This document shows, in pieces, positions 9,240-16,908 of a stretch of DNA of 64,000 bases. Below the pieces are notes generated by a model, which was given only the letters and a program-made list of their open reading frames with translations, searched no databases and was not told the DNA's origin. How positions within the stretch are numbered: position 1 is the stretch's first letter; each line of letters starts with the position of its first letter. The stretch lies in assembly GCA_938006335.1 (NCBI GenBank), contig CALLMF010000010.1, positions 60,733 through 124,732 on the forward strand. Reading direction: 5' to 3'. This DNA comes from an uncultured Granulosicoccaceae bacterium (lineage in GTDB: Bacteria > Pseudomonadota > Gammaproteobacteria > Granulosicoccales > Granulosicoccaceae). Position numbers and translations under genes: made by a program.

Positions 9240-10886
9240 ATGAATTCACTCTCACTGTCCGTGCGTGCCGCGGGCGCAGTCATTCTCGCTGCCACGTTGT
9301 TCAGAGCGGGCCACGCGGTCGAGCTGCAGCCCGGCTTTGTGGATGAGGCCTTTGTAACCGGGCTTCCGGGTCTGGTCACCGGGTTTGACCGTGCCCCGGA
9401 CGGTCGCCTGTTCATTGCACAGAAAGACGGCACAGTGCGCGTCGCGTCGGCATCCGGCGAGCTGGCGTCCGAGGCGTTTGTCGACATTTCCGCTCGCGTG
9501 AACGACCGTGTTGACCGTGGTCTGCTTGGCATTGCCGTGCATCCGAATTTCCCTGAAACGCCGTGGGTCTACGTGCTGTACACCTACGATCCGCCAGAAC
9601 TCATGGCCCTGGGTCTTGAGGGCGCGGGCGGCTCCAACGGCAACGGTAATCGCGTGGCCAGGCTGGAGCGTCTTGTCGCTGATGCGAGTCGTGACTTCGC
9701 CGTCGCCGAGTCAGGCGACGGGGTCATCCTGCTCGGGCGCAACAGTACGCTCGACACTATCGGTGATCCGGAGGGCGGCTTCGACACCAGCACCCCCTCC
9801 TGTGGTCCGGATGGTAATCCTGTGGCCGACTGCCTGCCTATCGATGAGCTGTCGCACACGATCGGCAGCGTGCAATTTGCGCCCGACGGGAGCCTCTACG
9901 TCACCAACGGAGATGGGGCAAGCTACCAAAACGTGTCGCCGTTGGTCACCATCACCCAGGACATCGACAGCCTGCGTGGCAAGATTCTGCGCATCGATCC
10001 CGTGTCTGGCAATGCCTACGACGACAACCCCTGGTTTGATGGTGATGTCACCGGTAATCGCTCCAAGGCCATCGCCACCGGTTTGCGTAATCCGTACAGC
10101 CTCGCTATCCACCCCGAGACAGGCGTTCCCTACACTGGCGACGTCGGATGGAAGCGGTATGAGGAACTGAACGGGGGTTGGGGCCGCAACTTCGGTTGGC
10201 CGTGCTACTCCGGCGCGCCCGGTGGTAGTTCGATCCACCCTGACTATCAGGTGCTCGACTACTGCCAAGGTTTCGTGACTGACAGTCCGATCATCGAAGA
10301 CCCGATCGCCAGTTGGGACCGCGGTGAGGCAGGAGCGTCCATCGTTGCGGACTTCTATACCGGCGATGTCTATCCGGAGCAGTACCACGGGCAATTGTTC
10401 TACGGTGACTTTCTGCAAGGCTGGCTACGCACCATCGATGTCGGCGCAACGGCGGATCGCGACGCGGCGGATGGTGTATCCCCAGCCCTGGATGCCTTTG
10501 CAAGCCCCGCGTTTGCAACCGATCTGCCACCGGTGAGCGAGTGGAAGATGCTCGATGATGGCGCCATGTACTACGCCAGCATCACGACCGGCGAGATTCG
10601 CAGGATTCGCTATGTGGCCTCTGCCGACACATCGGGTGAGGGCGCTACCACGGGCGACACAGGCAGTGGTAGCACCGTTGGCGGTAACGCGGACACGGGC
10701 GCTGAGGAAACCGACACCAGCGGCACTACCTCCGGTGGTGGCGAGTCAGGTGGGGACATCGACAATGCGGGTGTCTCGGACACCAGCGACGACACTGTCA
10801 CGGTCGGTGGCGGCATGCTCGCCTGGCCGGGTGTGCTTATCTTGCTGCTCGGATGGAGTGTGATGCGAGGTGTTCGCCGTCGATGA
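9240..10886 (+). CDS. Secreted PQQ-type sugar dehydrogenase (glucose/sorbosone dehydrogenase family) with GlyGly-CTERM anchor
   Basis: 548 residues. A signal peptide precedes a six-bladed propeller of the soluble aldose/sorbosone dehydrogenase type. Family motifs include RLFIAQKDG, RGLLGIAVHPNFP, ATGLRNPYSLAIHPETG, WGRNFGWPCYSG and QLFYGDFLQGWL. Such enzymes use PQQ and calcium to oxidise aldoses, but not every family member has a proven cofactor. The last 90 residues are a Ser/Gly/Thr/Asp-rich linker followed by GGG, a short TM helix and RRR, the GlyGly-CTERM sorting signal processed by rhombosortase. Its stop overlaps the start of the pentaheme cytochrome gene by ATGA, so the two are co-translated; the cytochrome is a plausible electron acceptor. 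Confidence 0.85.
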   Translation: MNSLSLSVRAAGAVILAATLFRAGHAVELQPGFVDEAFVTGLPGLVTGFDRAPDGRLFIAQKDGTVRVASASGELASEAFVDISARVNDRVDRGLLGIAVHPNFPETPWVYVLYTYDPPELMALGLEGAGGSNGNGNRVARLERLVADASRDFAVAESGDGVILLGRNSTLDTIGDPEGGFDTSTPSCGPDGNPVADCLPIDELSHTIGSVQFAPDGSLYVTNGDGASYQNVSPLVTITQDIDSLRGKILRIDPVSGNAYDDNPWFDGDVTGNRSKAIATGLRNPYSLAIHPETGVPYTGDVGWKRYEELNGGWGRNFGWPCYSGAPGGSSIHPDYQVLDYCQGFVTDSPIIEDPIASWDRGEAGASIVADFYTGDVYPEQYHGQLFYGDFLQGWLRTIDVGATADRDAADGVSPALDAFASPAFATDLPPVSEWKMLDDGAMYYASITTGEIRRIRYVASADTSGEGATTGDTGSGSTVGGNADTGAEETDTSGTTSGGGESGGDIDNAGVSDTSDDTVTVGGGMLAWPGVLILLLGWSVMRGVRRR

Positions 10887-12646
10887 TCGGCCGTGTACGA
10901 ATGCGAACGAGCTGCCGGTTGTGGCGTGCGCTTGCGGTGCTTGCGGCAACGGCCGCGCTATACGGCTGTAACGATGGCGTTGTCGTCGATGACGGTGCAG
11001 ATGCCCAAGTCACGGACGTGGTCGAACTGCCGCTGGATTCGGACCCGATCACGCTTGCTCGTGCCAACGACAGCTTTCGCGGCGATCACTTCTCAGGTGC
11101 TGGAGAATGCTCGGCCTGTCACGACGGGCTCGTCGCAGAGGACGGCTCCACCGTAAATCTCGTCGGCGCGTTTCGTAGCTCGATGATGGCGAACTCGGCG
11201 CGGGATCCGTACTGGATAGCCAAGGTCGCCGCGGAGCTGCATCGCAACCCCGGGCTGGAAGGAGACATCAACGAGACGTGCAGCCGCTGTCATGTACCGA
11301 TGGCCAACGAAGCATCGCGTCGCGCAGGGAGTTCCTTGCAGCTACTCGGCGAGAATGGCGTGTTGTCTGATGACAACCCATTGTTCGACCACGCCATGGA
11401 TGGTGTCAGTTGCACCTTGTGTCATCAGATTGAAGACAGCGCGGCCTTCGGTACCGCTGCTGCCGACTCCGGTGCGTTTGTTGTCAATCGGGCCGACTCG
11501 ATTTCAGATCGCGTCGCCTATGGTCCCTATTCGGATCCGGTTGCCGGATTCATGCAGGCTCAGGTTCGTTTTCGCCCCGCGTTTGGCCCGCATATGGCTG
11601 AGTCTGCAGTGTGTGCGTCCTGCCACGATCTGGACACACAGCCGGTCAACAATCAAGGACAGCCTGTCGTCACGGCTTACACCAACGGCCTGTTCCCGGA
11701 GCAGAAGATTTTCAGCGAATGGGCGGCCAGTGATTTTTCAAATCCAGCGTCCGCCGAATCGCGCACGTGCCAGTCTTGCCATATGCCTGAAGTGCCGGGC
11801 ACCATGGCGCTTGCAACAAGAGGCGGTGAGCTGGATCGGGAAGGCGTCAGTCGGCATAACTTCCTGGGTGCCAACACGGTCATGCAGCGACTGTTGTCGC
11901 AGTACCGTGACGAGCTTGGTGTGATCGCCAGCGAGTCCGACTTTGCCGAGTCGATAGCTGCGAACCGCGCGTTCCTCGAGACGGCTGCCGATATCGATTT
12001 CGACAGCCTCGTGGTCCGAGAAAACGAGCTTCTTGCCGAGCTACGTATCACTAACCGTACCGGCCACAAGTTACCGGGTGGCTATGACTCCCGACGGTTG
12101 TTCGTGCACTTCACCGTCAGCGATGCCAGCGGTCAGCTCCTTTTTGAATCCGGTCGGCCCAATTCCGACGGCAGTATCGAAGGCGCGTCAGGCGACCTGA
12201 GTGGCGTGGTGTTCGAGCCGCATCACGAGCGCATCACTCAGGAGGACCAGGTAGCGATCTACGAGTCGGAAATGCTCGATGCCAACGGGCGGCTGACGCA
12301 CTCGCCACTGCGCGCTGTCGCCTACGCCAAGGACAACCGCTTGTTGCCGCCGGGTGCTCTCAAGGCTCGACTGGCCGGCGATATCACGGTAGTTGGTGCA
12401 GCCGCGACCGACAGGGACTTCGATGCCGGTGGTGATCGGATCGACTACCAGGTCAGCGTGCCTGCTGGCTCGGACCTCACGGTACGGGCGCGTTTGATCT
12501 ATCAGCCGATTGCCAGAAACTCGATCAATGCACTCGCCTCGGAAAGTGATCTCCCAGAGGTGGCAGGCTTCATCTCGATGTTCATGGCCACGTCCGTGAA
12601 GTGGGAGGTGATTGCAGAGACGCAAGGGAGTGTCTCGGTACGCTGA
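10883..12646 (+). CDS. Pentaheme c-type cytochrome lipoprotein
   Basis: 587 residues with an N-terminal export signal ending in ALYGC, consistent with a lipobox, so the mature protein is probably lipid-anchored. Five CXXCH haem-binding motifs are visible at about residues 76 (CSACH), 133 (CSRCH), 177 (CTLCH), 244 (CASCH) and 296 (CQSCH). The C-terminal third contains TGHKLPGG and beta-rich sequence, a pattern seen in large multihaem proteins. The start at 10883 overlaps the stop of the sugar dehydrogenase (ATGA); an ATG 30 bases upstream is in frame but lies inside that gene. Co-translation suggests it takes electrons from the dehydrogenase. Substrate or terminal acceptor is unknown. Confidence 0.85.
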   Translation: MIGRVRMRTSCRLWRALAVLAATAALYGCNDGVVVDDGADAQVTDVVELPLDSDPITLARANDSFRGDHFSGAGECSACHDGLVAEDGSTVNLVGAFRSSMMANSARDPYWIAKVAAELHRNPGLEGDINETCSRCHVPMANEASRRAGSSLQLLGENGVLSDDNPLFDHAMDGVSCTLCHQIEDSAAFGTAAADSGAFVVNRADSISDRVAYGPYSDPVAGFMQAQVRFRPAFGPHMAESAVCASCHDLDTQPVNNQGQPVVTAYTNGLFPEQKIFSEWAASDFSNPASAESRTCQSCHMPEVPGTMALATRGGELDREGVSRHNFLGANTVMQRLLSQYRDELGVIASESDFAESIAANRAFLETAADIDFDSLVVRENELLAELRITNRTGHKLPGGYDSRRLFVHFTVSDASGQLLFESGRPNSDGSIEGASGDLSGVVFEPHHERITQEDQVAIYESEMLDANGRLTHSPLRAVAYAKDNRLLPPGALKARLAGDITVVGAAATDRDFDAGGDRIDYQVSVPAGSDLTVRARLIYQPIARNSINALASESDLPEVAGFISMFMATSVKWEVIAETQGSVSVR

Positions 12647-12745
12647 GCTGCGCGTAGCGCGATCTGCCACCGAGGACCCTGATAAGGCCGACACTAACGC
12701 ACCGCGTGGGTGTACCGTACGCGCTCAAGCAGAGCTCAAGGCAGC

Positions 12746-14191
12746 ATGAATACCGAACATTTCTATATTGATGGCCAGTGGGTCGCATCGCTGGACGGCA
12801 CAGCACTCGATGTCATCGACCCCTCGACCGAAGAGGTCATCGCCAAGGTCACTCTCGGTGGTACCCGGGATACGGATGCCGCCGTGGCAGCTGCATCGCG
12901 TGCGTTTGCGAGCTGGTCGCAGTCGTCCAAGGATGAGCGCCTCGCGCTGTTGACCCGCATCCTGGAGGTCTACTCCCGCCGTAGCGACGAAATGGGCGAG
13001 CTGATCAGCCGGGAGATGGGCGCGCCTGTGTCGATGGCGCGAACTGCACAGTCAGGCACCGGCACGTACCACATCGAGGGTTTCATCAAGACCCTGCAGG
13101 AGTTCGAGTTCGAGCGCGAGCTGCGTCCCGATACGCCGGCGGATCGCATCCTCTACGAACCCATTGGTGTGTGCGCGCTCATCACGCCATGGAACTGGCC
13201 GATGAACCAGATCGCGCTCAAGGTGATGCCGGCCCTGGCAGCCGGTTGCACGATGGTGCTGAAGCCCTCGGAGCTCTCGCCTCTGTCCGGAATGCTGTTT
13301 GCCGACATACTGCACGAGGCGGGCGTTCCTGCCGGCGTGTTCAATCTCGTCAACGGTGACGGAGCTGGCGTAGGCACTGCGCTGTCGGGTCACCCTGATG
13401 TTGCGTTGGTGTCTTTCACCGGTTCTTCGCGCGCGGGTACCGCCATCACGAAGAATGCAGCCGACACGCTCAAGCGCGTGGCTCTGGAGTTGGGTGGCAA
13501 GGGTGCCAACATCATCTTTGCCGATGCGCGAGAATCGGCTGTCGCCGAAGGCGTGGCGCGTTGCTTCAACAACACGGGGCAGTCGTGCAATGCACCGACG
13601 CGCATGCTGGTGGAACGGTCCCGGTACGAGCAAGCAGTCAAGGAAGCTGCCGAGGCGGCTGAGCGCACTGCTGTCGATCTTGCGTCTGCGCAAGGCAAGC
13701 ACATCGGACCGCTGGTCAGTCAGGCGCAGTTCGAGAAGGTACAGCGACTGATTTCCGTTGGTCTGGAAGAAGACAAGGCGCGTCTGGTTGCGGGTGGTAC
13801 CGGATTGCCTGAAGGGCATGAGCGTGGATATTTCGTCAAGCCCACCGTATTCGCCGACTGCACCAACGACATGCAGATCATGCGTGAGGAGATCTTTGGC
13901 CCCGTGCTCTCGATGATGCCCTTCGACACCGAAGAAGAAGCCATCCGCATCGCCAACGACACCCCGTATGGTCTGACCAACTACGTGCAAACCTCTGACC
14001 CTGATCGTGCCAACCGCGTCGCGCGTCAATTGCGCTCCGGCATGGTCGACATGAATGGGCAGGCGCGTTCGGCGCGCTCGCCATTCGGGGGCTACAAGCA
14101 ATCGGGCAACGGGCGCGAAGGCGGTACCTGGGGCCTCGAGGAGTTTCTCGAGATCAAGGCTGTCGGCGGATGGATGCCCGACGGGCACTAG
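12746..14191 (+). CDS. NAD(P)+-dependent aldehyde dehydrogenase
   Basis: 481-residue member of the ALDH superfamily. Diagnostic segments: TPWNWPMNQ (cofactor site), KPSELSPLS, FTGSSRAGTAI, the catalytic glutamate motif LELGGKGANIIF, and the catalytic cysteine in NNTGQSCNAPTRM, then EEIFGPVLS and the C-terminal PFGGYKQSGNGREGG. It oxidises an aldehyde to the carboxylate. Start ATG 12746 has AAGG just upstream; a longer frame reading begins 36 bases earlier without a comparable site. It follows the sugar dehydrogenase/cytochrome pair by 99 bases and could act in the same oxidation route, but substrate is not predictable. The stop TAG lies inside a CTAG palindrome (see 14188-14206). Confidence 0.93.
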   Translation: MNTEHFYIDGQWVASLDGTALDVIDPSTEEVIAKVTLGGTRDTDAAVAAASRAFASWSQSSKDERLALLTRILEVYSRRSDEMGELISREMGAPVSMARTAQSGTGTYHIEGFIKTLQEFEFERELRPDTPADRILYEPIGVCALITPWNWPMNQIALKVMPALAAGCTMVLKPSELSPLSGMLFADILHEAGVPAGVFNLVNGDGAGVGTALSGHPDVALVSFTGSSRAGTAITKNAADTLKRVALELGGKGANIIFADARESAVAEGVARCFNNTGQSCNAPTRMLVERSRYEQAVKEAAEAAERTAVDLASAQGKHIGPLVSQAQFEKVQRLISVGLEEDKARLVAGGTGLPEGHERGYFVKPTVFADCTNDMQIMREEIFGPVLSMMPFDTEEEAIRIANDTPYGLTNYVQTSDPDRANRVARQLRSGMVDMNGQARSARSPFGGYKQSGNGREGGTWGLEEFLEIKAVGGWMPDGH

Positions 14192-14206
14192 TGTTGTGTC
14201 CACTAG
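14188..14206. repeat. Short CTAG-ended palindrome at the aldehyde dehydrogenase stop codon
   Basis: CTAGTG-ttgtgtc-CACTAG, 6-bp perfect arms. The TAG of the first CTAG is the stop codon of the aldehyde dehydrogenase. Its first 12 bases match 10 of the first 12 bases of the 270-bp inverted-repeat element at 52977, and its last six (CACTAG) match that element's end. It may be a relic or a preferred target site; chance is not excluded. Confidence 0.4.
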
Positions 14207-14214
14207 AGCGTCCG

Positions 14215-14381
14215 GGTGTCAGATCGTGAATCACCTGCTGCATGCTGACAACGCAGGCTCCATCGCCTTGCATCAGGCCCACGGTTTCAAGGAACTGGGT
14301 CGGGCACGAGGTATCGGTTTCAAGTTTGGACGCTGACTGGGCGTGGTCTATCTGCAACGCAGCCTGCTGGTGGATTCCTGA
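14215..14381 (+). pseudogene. GNAT acetyltransferase remnant with in-frame TGA
   Basis: Only the C-terminal third of a GNAT N-acetyltransferase (phosphinothricin/methionine-sulfoximine acetyltransferase type) is present: NAGSIALHQAHGFKELGRA, then GIGFKFGR, a stop TGA at 14334-14336, and, continuing in frame, LGVVYLQRSLLVDS to a second TGA. In functional relatives the segment reads FKFGRW(L/M)D...LQ, so the TGA sits exactly where the conserved Trp codon TGG is expected. No start codon or acetyl-CoA-binding core (Q/RxxGxG/A) is found upstream. It is therefore a 5'-deleted gene with a nonsense change. Confidence 0.7.
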
Positions 14382-14431
14382 CTCGCGCTCCGCTACTGTG
14401 TGTGACCGTCAAGCGACAAGACTTTCCGGTG

Positions 14432-15142
14432 ATGATGAGATTCTCGTACGCCTGTGCCGCGTGCTGTGCCGTTGTTCTGGCTGCGGCCTGTGACAGTGGC
14501 TCGAGCTCCGGTAGTACCACAACGTCCGCCCCCGGCGTTGATGGCGACGATACGCTCGGTGTCGAGTTGGTGGTTGAAACTGGTGGCACCGTCCTCACTG
14601 AGCCGGTGACCGACGTACCTGACGGCGCAATGGCAAGCGGCGGTGCGGGGCTGGTGCTGGACACCCGGGGGGATTGCGGTAGTGCAGGCGATACGGTGTC
14701 GCTTGCGCTGTTTTCCCGAGATGCCGAGTTTGGTGTCGAAGCGGGGGGTGAAATGGCTGCACTGGGCCGTAATGTCACAGCCTATACCGAGTTTGCGCTT
14801 CAATCCGACAGTACTGCCAGCGTCGAGGTGCTGTCGCATGGCGATACGCAATTCGATCTGGTGATTACCACTCCGGACATCATTGGTATCACAGCCAGAT
14901 TTCTTGACGCGTCGGTCACTGACTTCATCGCCGCCTGGCCAGCGGATGCGCCGACAGAGGCGGTATTGGTGGCAGACCGCGGGAATGGCACCTGCTTGTA
15001 CTCGATGCGTCTTCCCGGGTATTGCGGCACCCTGCGCACGAGCGGAGCGGATGTCTCGCTGGCCATCAACGACACCCAGCTCGCAGCCAGGGGTTGCGAG
15101 ATCATCTTCGCGCCGGACCTCCCGCTGATCCGACTTGAGTGA
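14432..15142 (+). CDS. Hypothetical lipoprotein
   Basis: 236 residues. The N-terminus is a lipoprotein signal (MMRFSYACAACCAVVLAAAC) followed by a Ser/Thr/Gly linker, so the protein is probably attached to a membrane facing the periplasm. The mature part is beta-rich with Cys residues that could form disulfides (GDCGSAGD, NGTCLYSM, GYCGTL, RGCEI). No family was recognised. Start ATG 14432 is chosen because it gives the signal directly; a second ATG follows at once and a GTG 30 bases upstream is also in frame. It stands alone, downstream of the GNAT remnant. Confidence 0.7.
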   Translation: MMRFSYACAACCAVVLAAACDSGSSSGSTTTSAPGVDGDDTLGVELVVETGGTVLTEPVTDVPDGAMASGGAGLVLDTRGDCGSAGDTVSLALFSRDAEFGVEAGGEMAALGRNVTAYTEFALQSDSTASVEVLSHGDTQFDLVITTPDIIGITARFLDASVTDFIAAWPADAPTEAVLVADRGNGTCLYSMRLPGYCGTLRTSGADVSLAINDTQLAARGCEIIFAPDLPLIRLE

Positions 15143-15292
15143 AACGGTATAGCGTCACAGTCTCGCGTTCCGGCTCGTGAACCCCAACGCATCGGTTCTG
15201 GTACATGGTCACGGAGTTGTCAGGCACGCTGCGCCTTGAACAGACGCTGCCGCTGACAACAGCATGGGGTGTCACCATGCTGACCGCTGTAT

Positions 15293-16171
15293 ATGAACCT
15301 GCGCCTGATTTTTCGTGGCTATCTGCATTGGCTTGTGGGTGCCCACCTGTTGCTCGCGACACTACCGCTGGTGGCGATGCCACAGGCGTCCCAAGTCGAC
15401 GTCGACACGCTGATGCGCGTTGGCGGGATTTCACAAGACATCCAGGAGCTTTCGCGCCAACTGATCGGCGAGATCGAATCCGAACTTGTTGCTCTGTCGC
15501 CCGACGATGCCTTGGCTCCTGCAGAGATCGAAGCCACCCTTCGCGCTGCTCGTGCTGCCTTCGATGCGGAGCGCTTTGACCGAGTCGTGCACGATGTTCT
15601 CAGCCGGCAGCTCGACGAGAAGGCTATTGCCTCGCGCATTGAAGATTACTCGAGTGACTTCGGTCAACGGCTGGTTGCATTGGAAGGCCAGGAAAAACAG
15701 CGCGCTTCGGGCCCTGAGTTTCAGGCCTTCATAGCGTCTTTCGGTGAAGACGACGTGCATGCATGGCGACGCGCCGAAGTTGCTGCGATGTATGAGCGCC
15801 ATGATATTGCTGCGGATCAGGTGACGCTGTTCGTTGAGGTGCAGATAGCCGTACTGATCGGAATTGCTCGCGTCACGCCAGAGTTGGATCCGGCAACCGT
15901 GTCCACGTTGGTGGCCTCACTCAGAGAGCGGGAGCTCACACTGGCTGACGCATTTGCGTCAAGCGGCATCGACTTTACCGGTTGGTTGTACCGGAATCTT
16001 GACGACGCAGAGTTTGCCCTGGCCATGGACTTCTACCGCTCGGAGACTGCACATCGCATTCACGATGCGCTGATGTCGGCCTACCGGGAGGCCATTGTCA
16101 GTGGCGGGCTGCTCTACGGGCAGGAAGTGATGCGTGAGCAGCGCATGGCCGAGAGTCGGGTAGAGATTTGA
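15293..16171 (+). CDS. Hypothetical exported helical protein, weak DUF2059 resemblance
   Basis: 292 residues. A hydrophobic N-terminus (LHWLVGAHLLLATLPLVA) acts as signal peptide or anchor. The remainder is almost entirely alpha-helical and rich in Glu, Ala and Arg. Near the C-terminus the pattern DDAEFALAMDFYRSETAHRIHDAL resembles the (D/E)E(L)xxxxxFY(R/K)S(P/E)xG... segment of DUF2059 proteins, a periplasmic family of unknown role. The match is from memory and moderate. The gene is flanked by non-coding gaps and may be monocistronic. Confidence 0.7.
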   Translation: MNLRLIFRGYLHWLVGAHLLLATLPLVAMPQASQVDVDTLMRVGGISQDIQELSRQLIGEIESELVALSPDDALAPAEIEATLRAARAAFDAERFDRVVHDVLSRQLDEKAIASRIEDYSSDFGQRLVALEGQEKQRASGPEFQAFIASFGEDDVHAWRRAEVAAMYERHDIAADQVTLFVEVQIAVLIGIARVTPELDPATVSTLVASLRERELTLADAFASSGIDFTGWLYRNLDDAEFALAMDFYRSETAHRIHDALMSAYREAIVSGGLLYGQEVMREQRMAESRVEI

Positions 16172-16201
16172 GGCAGCGCGCCGGGCGTGGCACTCTCTGT
16201 T

Positions 16202-16390
16202 CTACTGCCCTAGTGCATCCTTGATCTTCTTGTCGGTCTTGTACTGGCTGAGTGCGTAGGTCGCCCAGATCGCCGCTGGTATCCATCCAATCAGGGTGAG
16301 CTGCAACACCAGGCAGATGAGTCCGGAGAAGGGGCGTCCAATGGTAAAGAACGCTACGAAGGGCAGAAATATCGCGAGAAGCAATCGCAT
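16202..16390 (-). CDS. YqaE/Pmp3 family small membrane protein
   Basis: 62 residues with two TM segments: MRLLLAIFLPFVAFF, the mid-loop TIGRPFSG, then LICLVLQLTLIGWIPAAIWATYAL and a basic Lys-rich tail. This two-helix arrangement with W-I-P-A-x-I-W-A is the signature of the YqaE/Pmp3 (UPF0057) family, small hydrophobic proteins linked in yeast and bacteria to membrane potential and stress. It is transcribed convergently with the helical protein before it. Its small size and clean signature make it confident despite its length. Confidence 0.85.
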   Translation of the reverse strand: MRLLLAIFLPFVAFFTIGRPFSGLICLVLQLTLIGWIPAAIWATYALSQYKTDKKIKDALGQ

Positions 16391-16908
16391 GGCGGGATGC
16401 TGGCTATCGAGAAGACAATGACCATGTTACCGCTGCCGGGCTTGATGTTCACGATGCCGGTTGTCCGGTCGAATTCAAAGGGACAGATTTCGCATTGCGT
16501 TCTCTTCTCGGTCGGGTGCGTGTCTTTCAAGCGAGGGTCCGAGGTGTCCGGGTGCGTGGCAGCAGCACCGTCACGTGTGTTGCACTTTGCTCAATGCAAG
16601 GTGAGTACGCAGTTGCGATGTCCGGCATGGCATGTTCCATGGCGTGGTCGTGGTCACGCCAGTCTGGCGGCTTTATCGACGCCTATGGATCGGCCGACTC
16701 CCGAGCTGGCGCGCAGGAGCGATCCACGCACAACACTGTTTAACCTTCGTGGTCGGCGGAATGCAGTAACATTTGCGGCGTTAGGCTGTGGCGTGCGTGG
16801 CAGCCGCGACGCGGGCCGACCAGCCGTATTTACATGAAATGTCCCGAGTCTCGACACGCGTCTCGGATGCGATCGCAAGTGCACGTTCAGTTCCGAGAAA
16901 TGTTGAGA
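16391..16908. other. Non-coding gap
   Basis: 518 bases between the divergent YqaE gene and the formyltransferase fusion. Open frames on both strands lack motifs and plausible signals. The string CAAAGGGACAGATTT at 16476-16490 resembles the motif often seen at the ends of REP-associated (RAYT) elements, but no second copy or hairpin is present nearby. Promoters for both flanking genes should lie here; none was identified with certainty. Confidence 0.5.

Noticed and set aside
16397..16837. 146-codon frame before the formyltransferase fusion
   Set aside because: Low-information sequence without domain pattern, on the same strand just before a clear gene; treated as intergenic.
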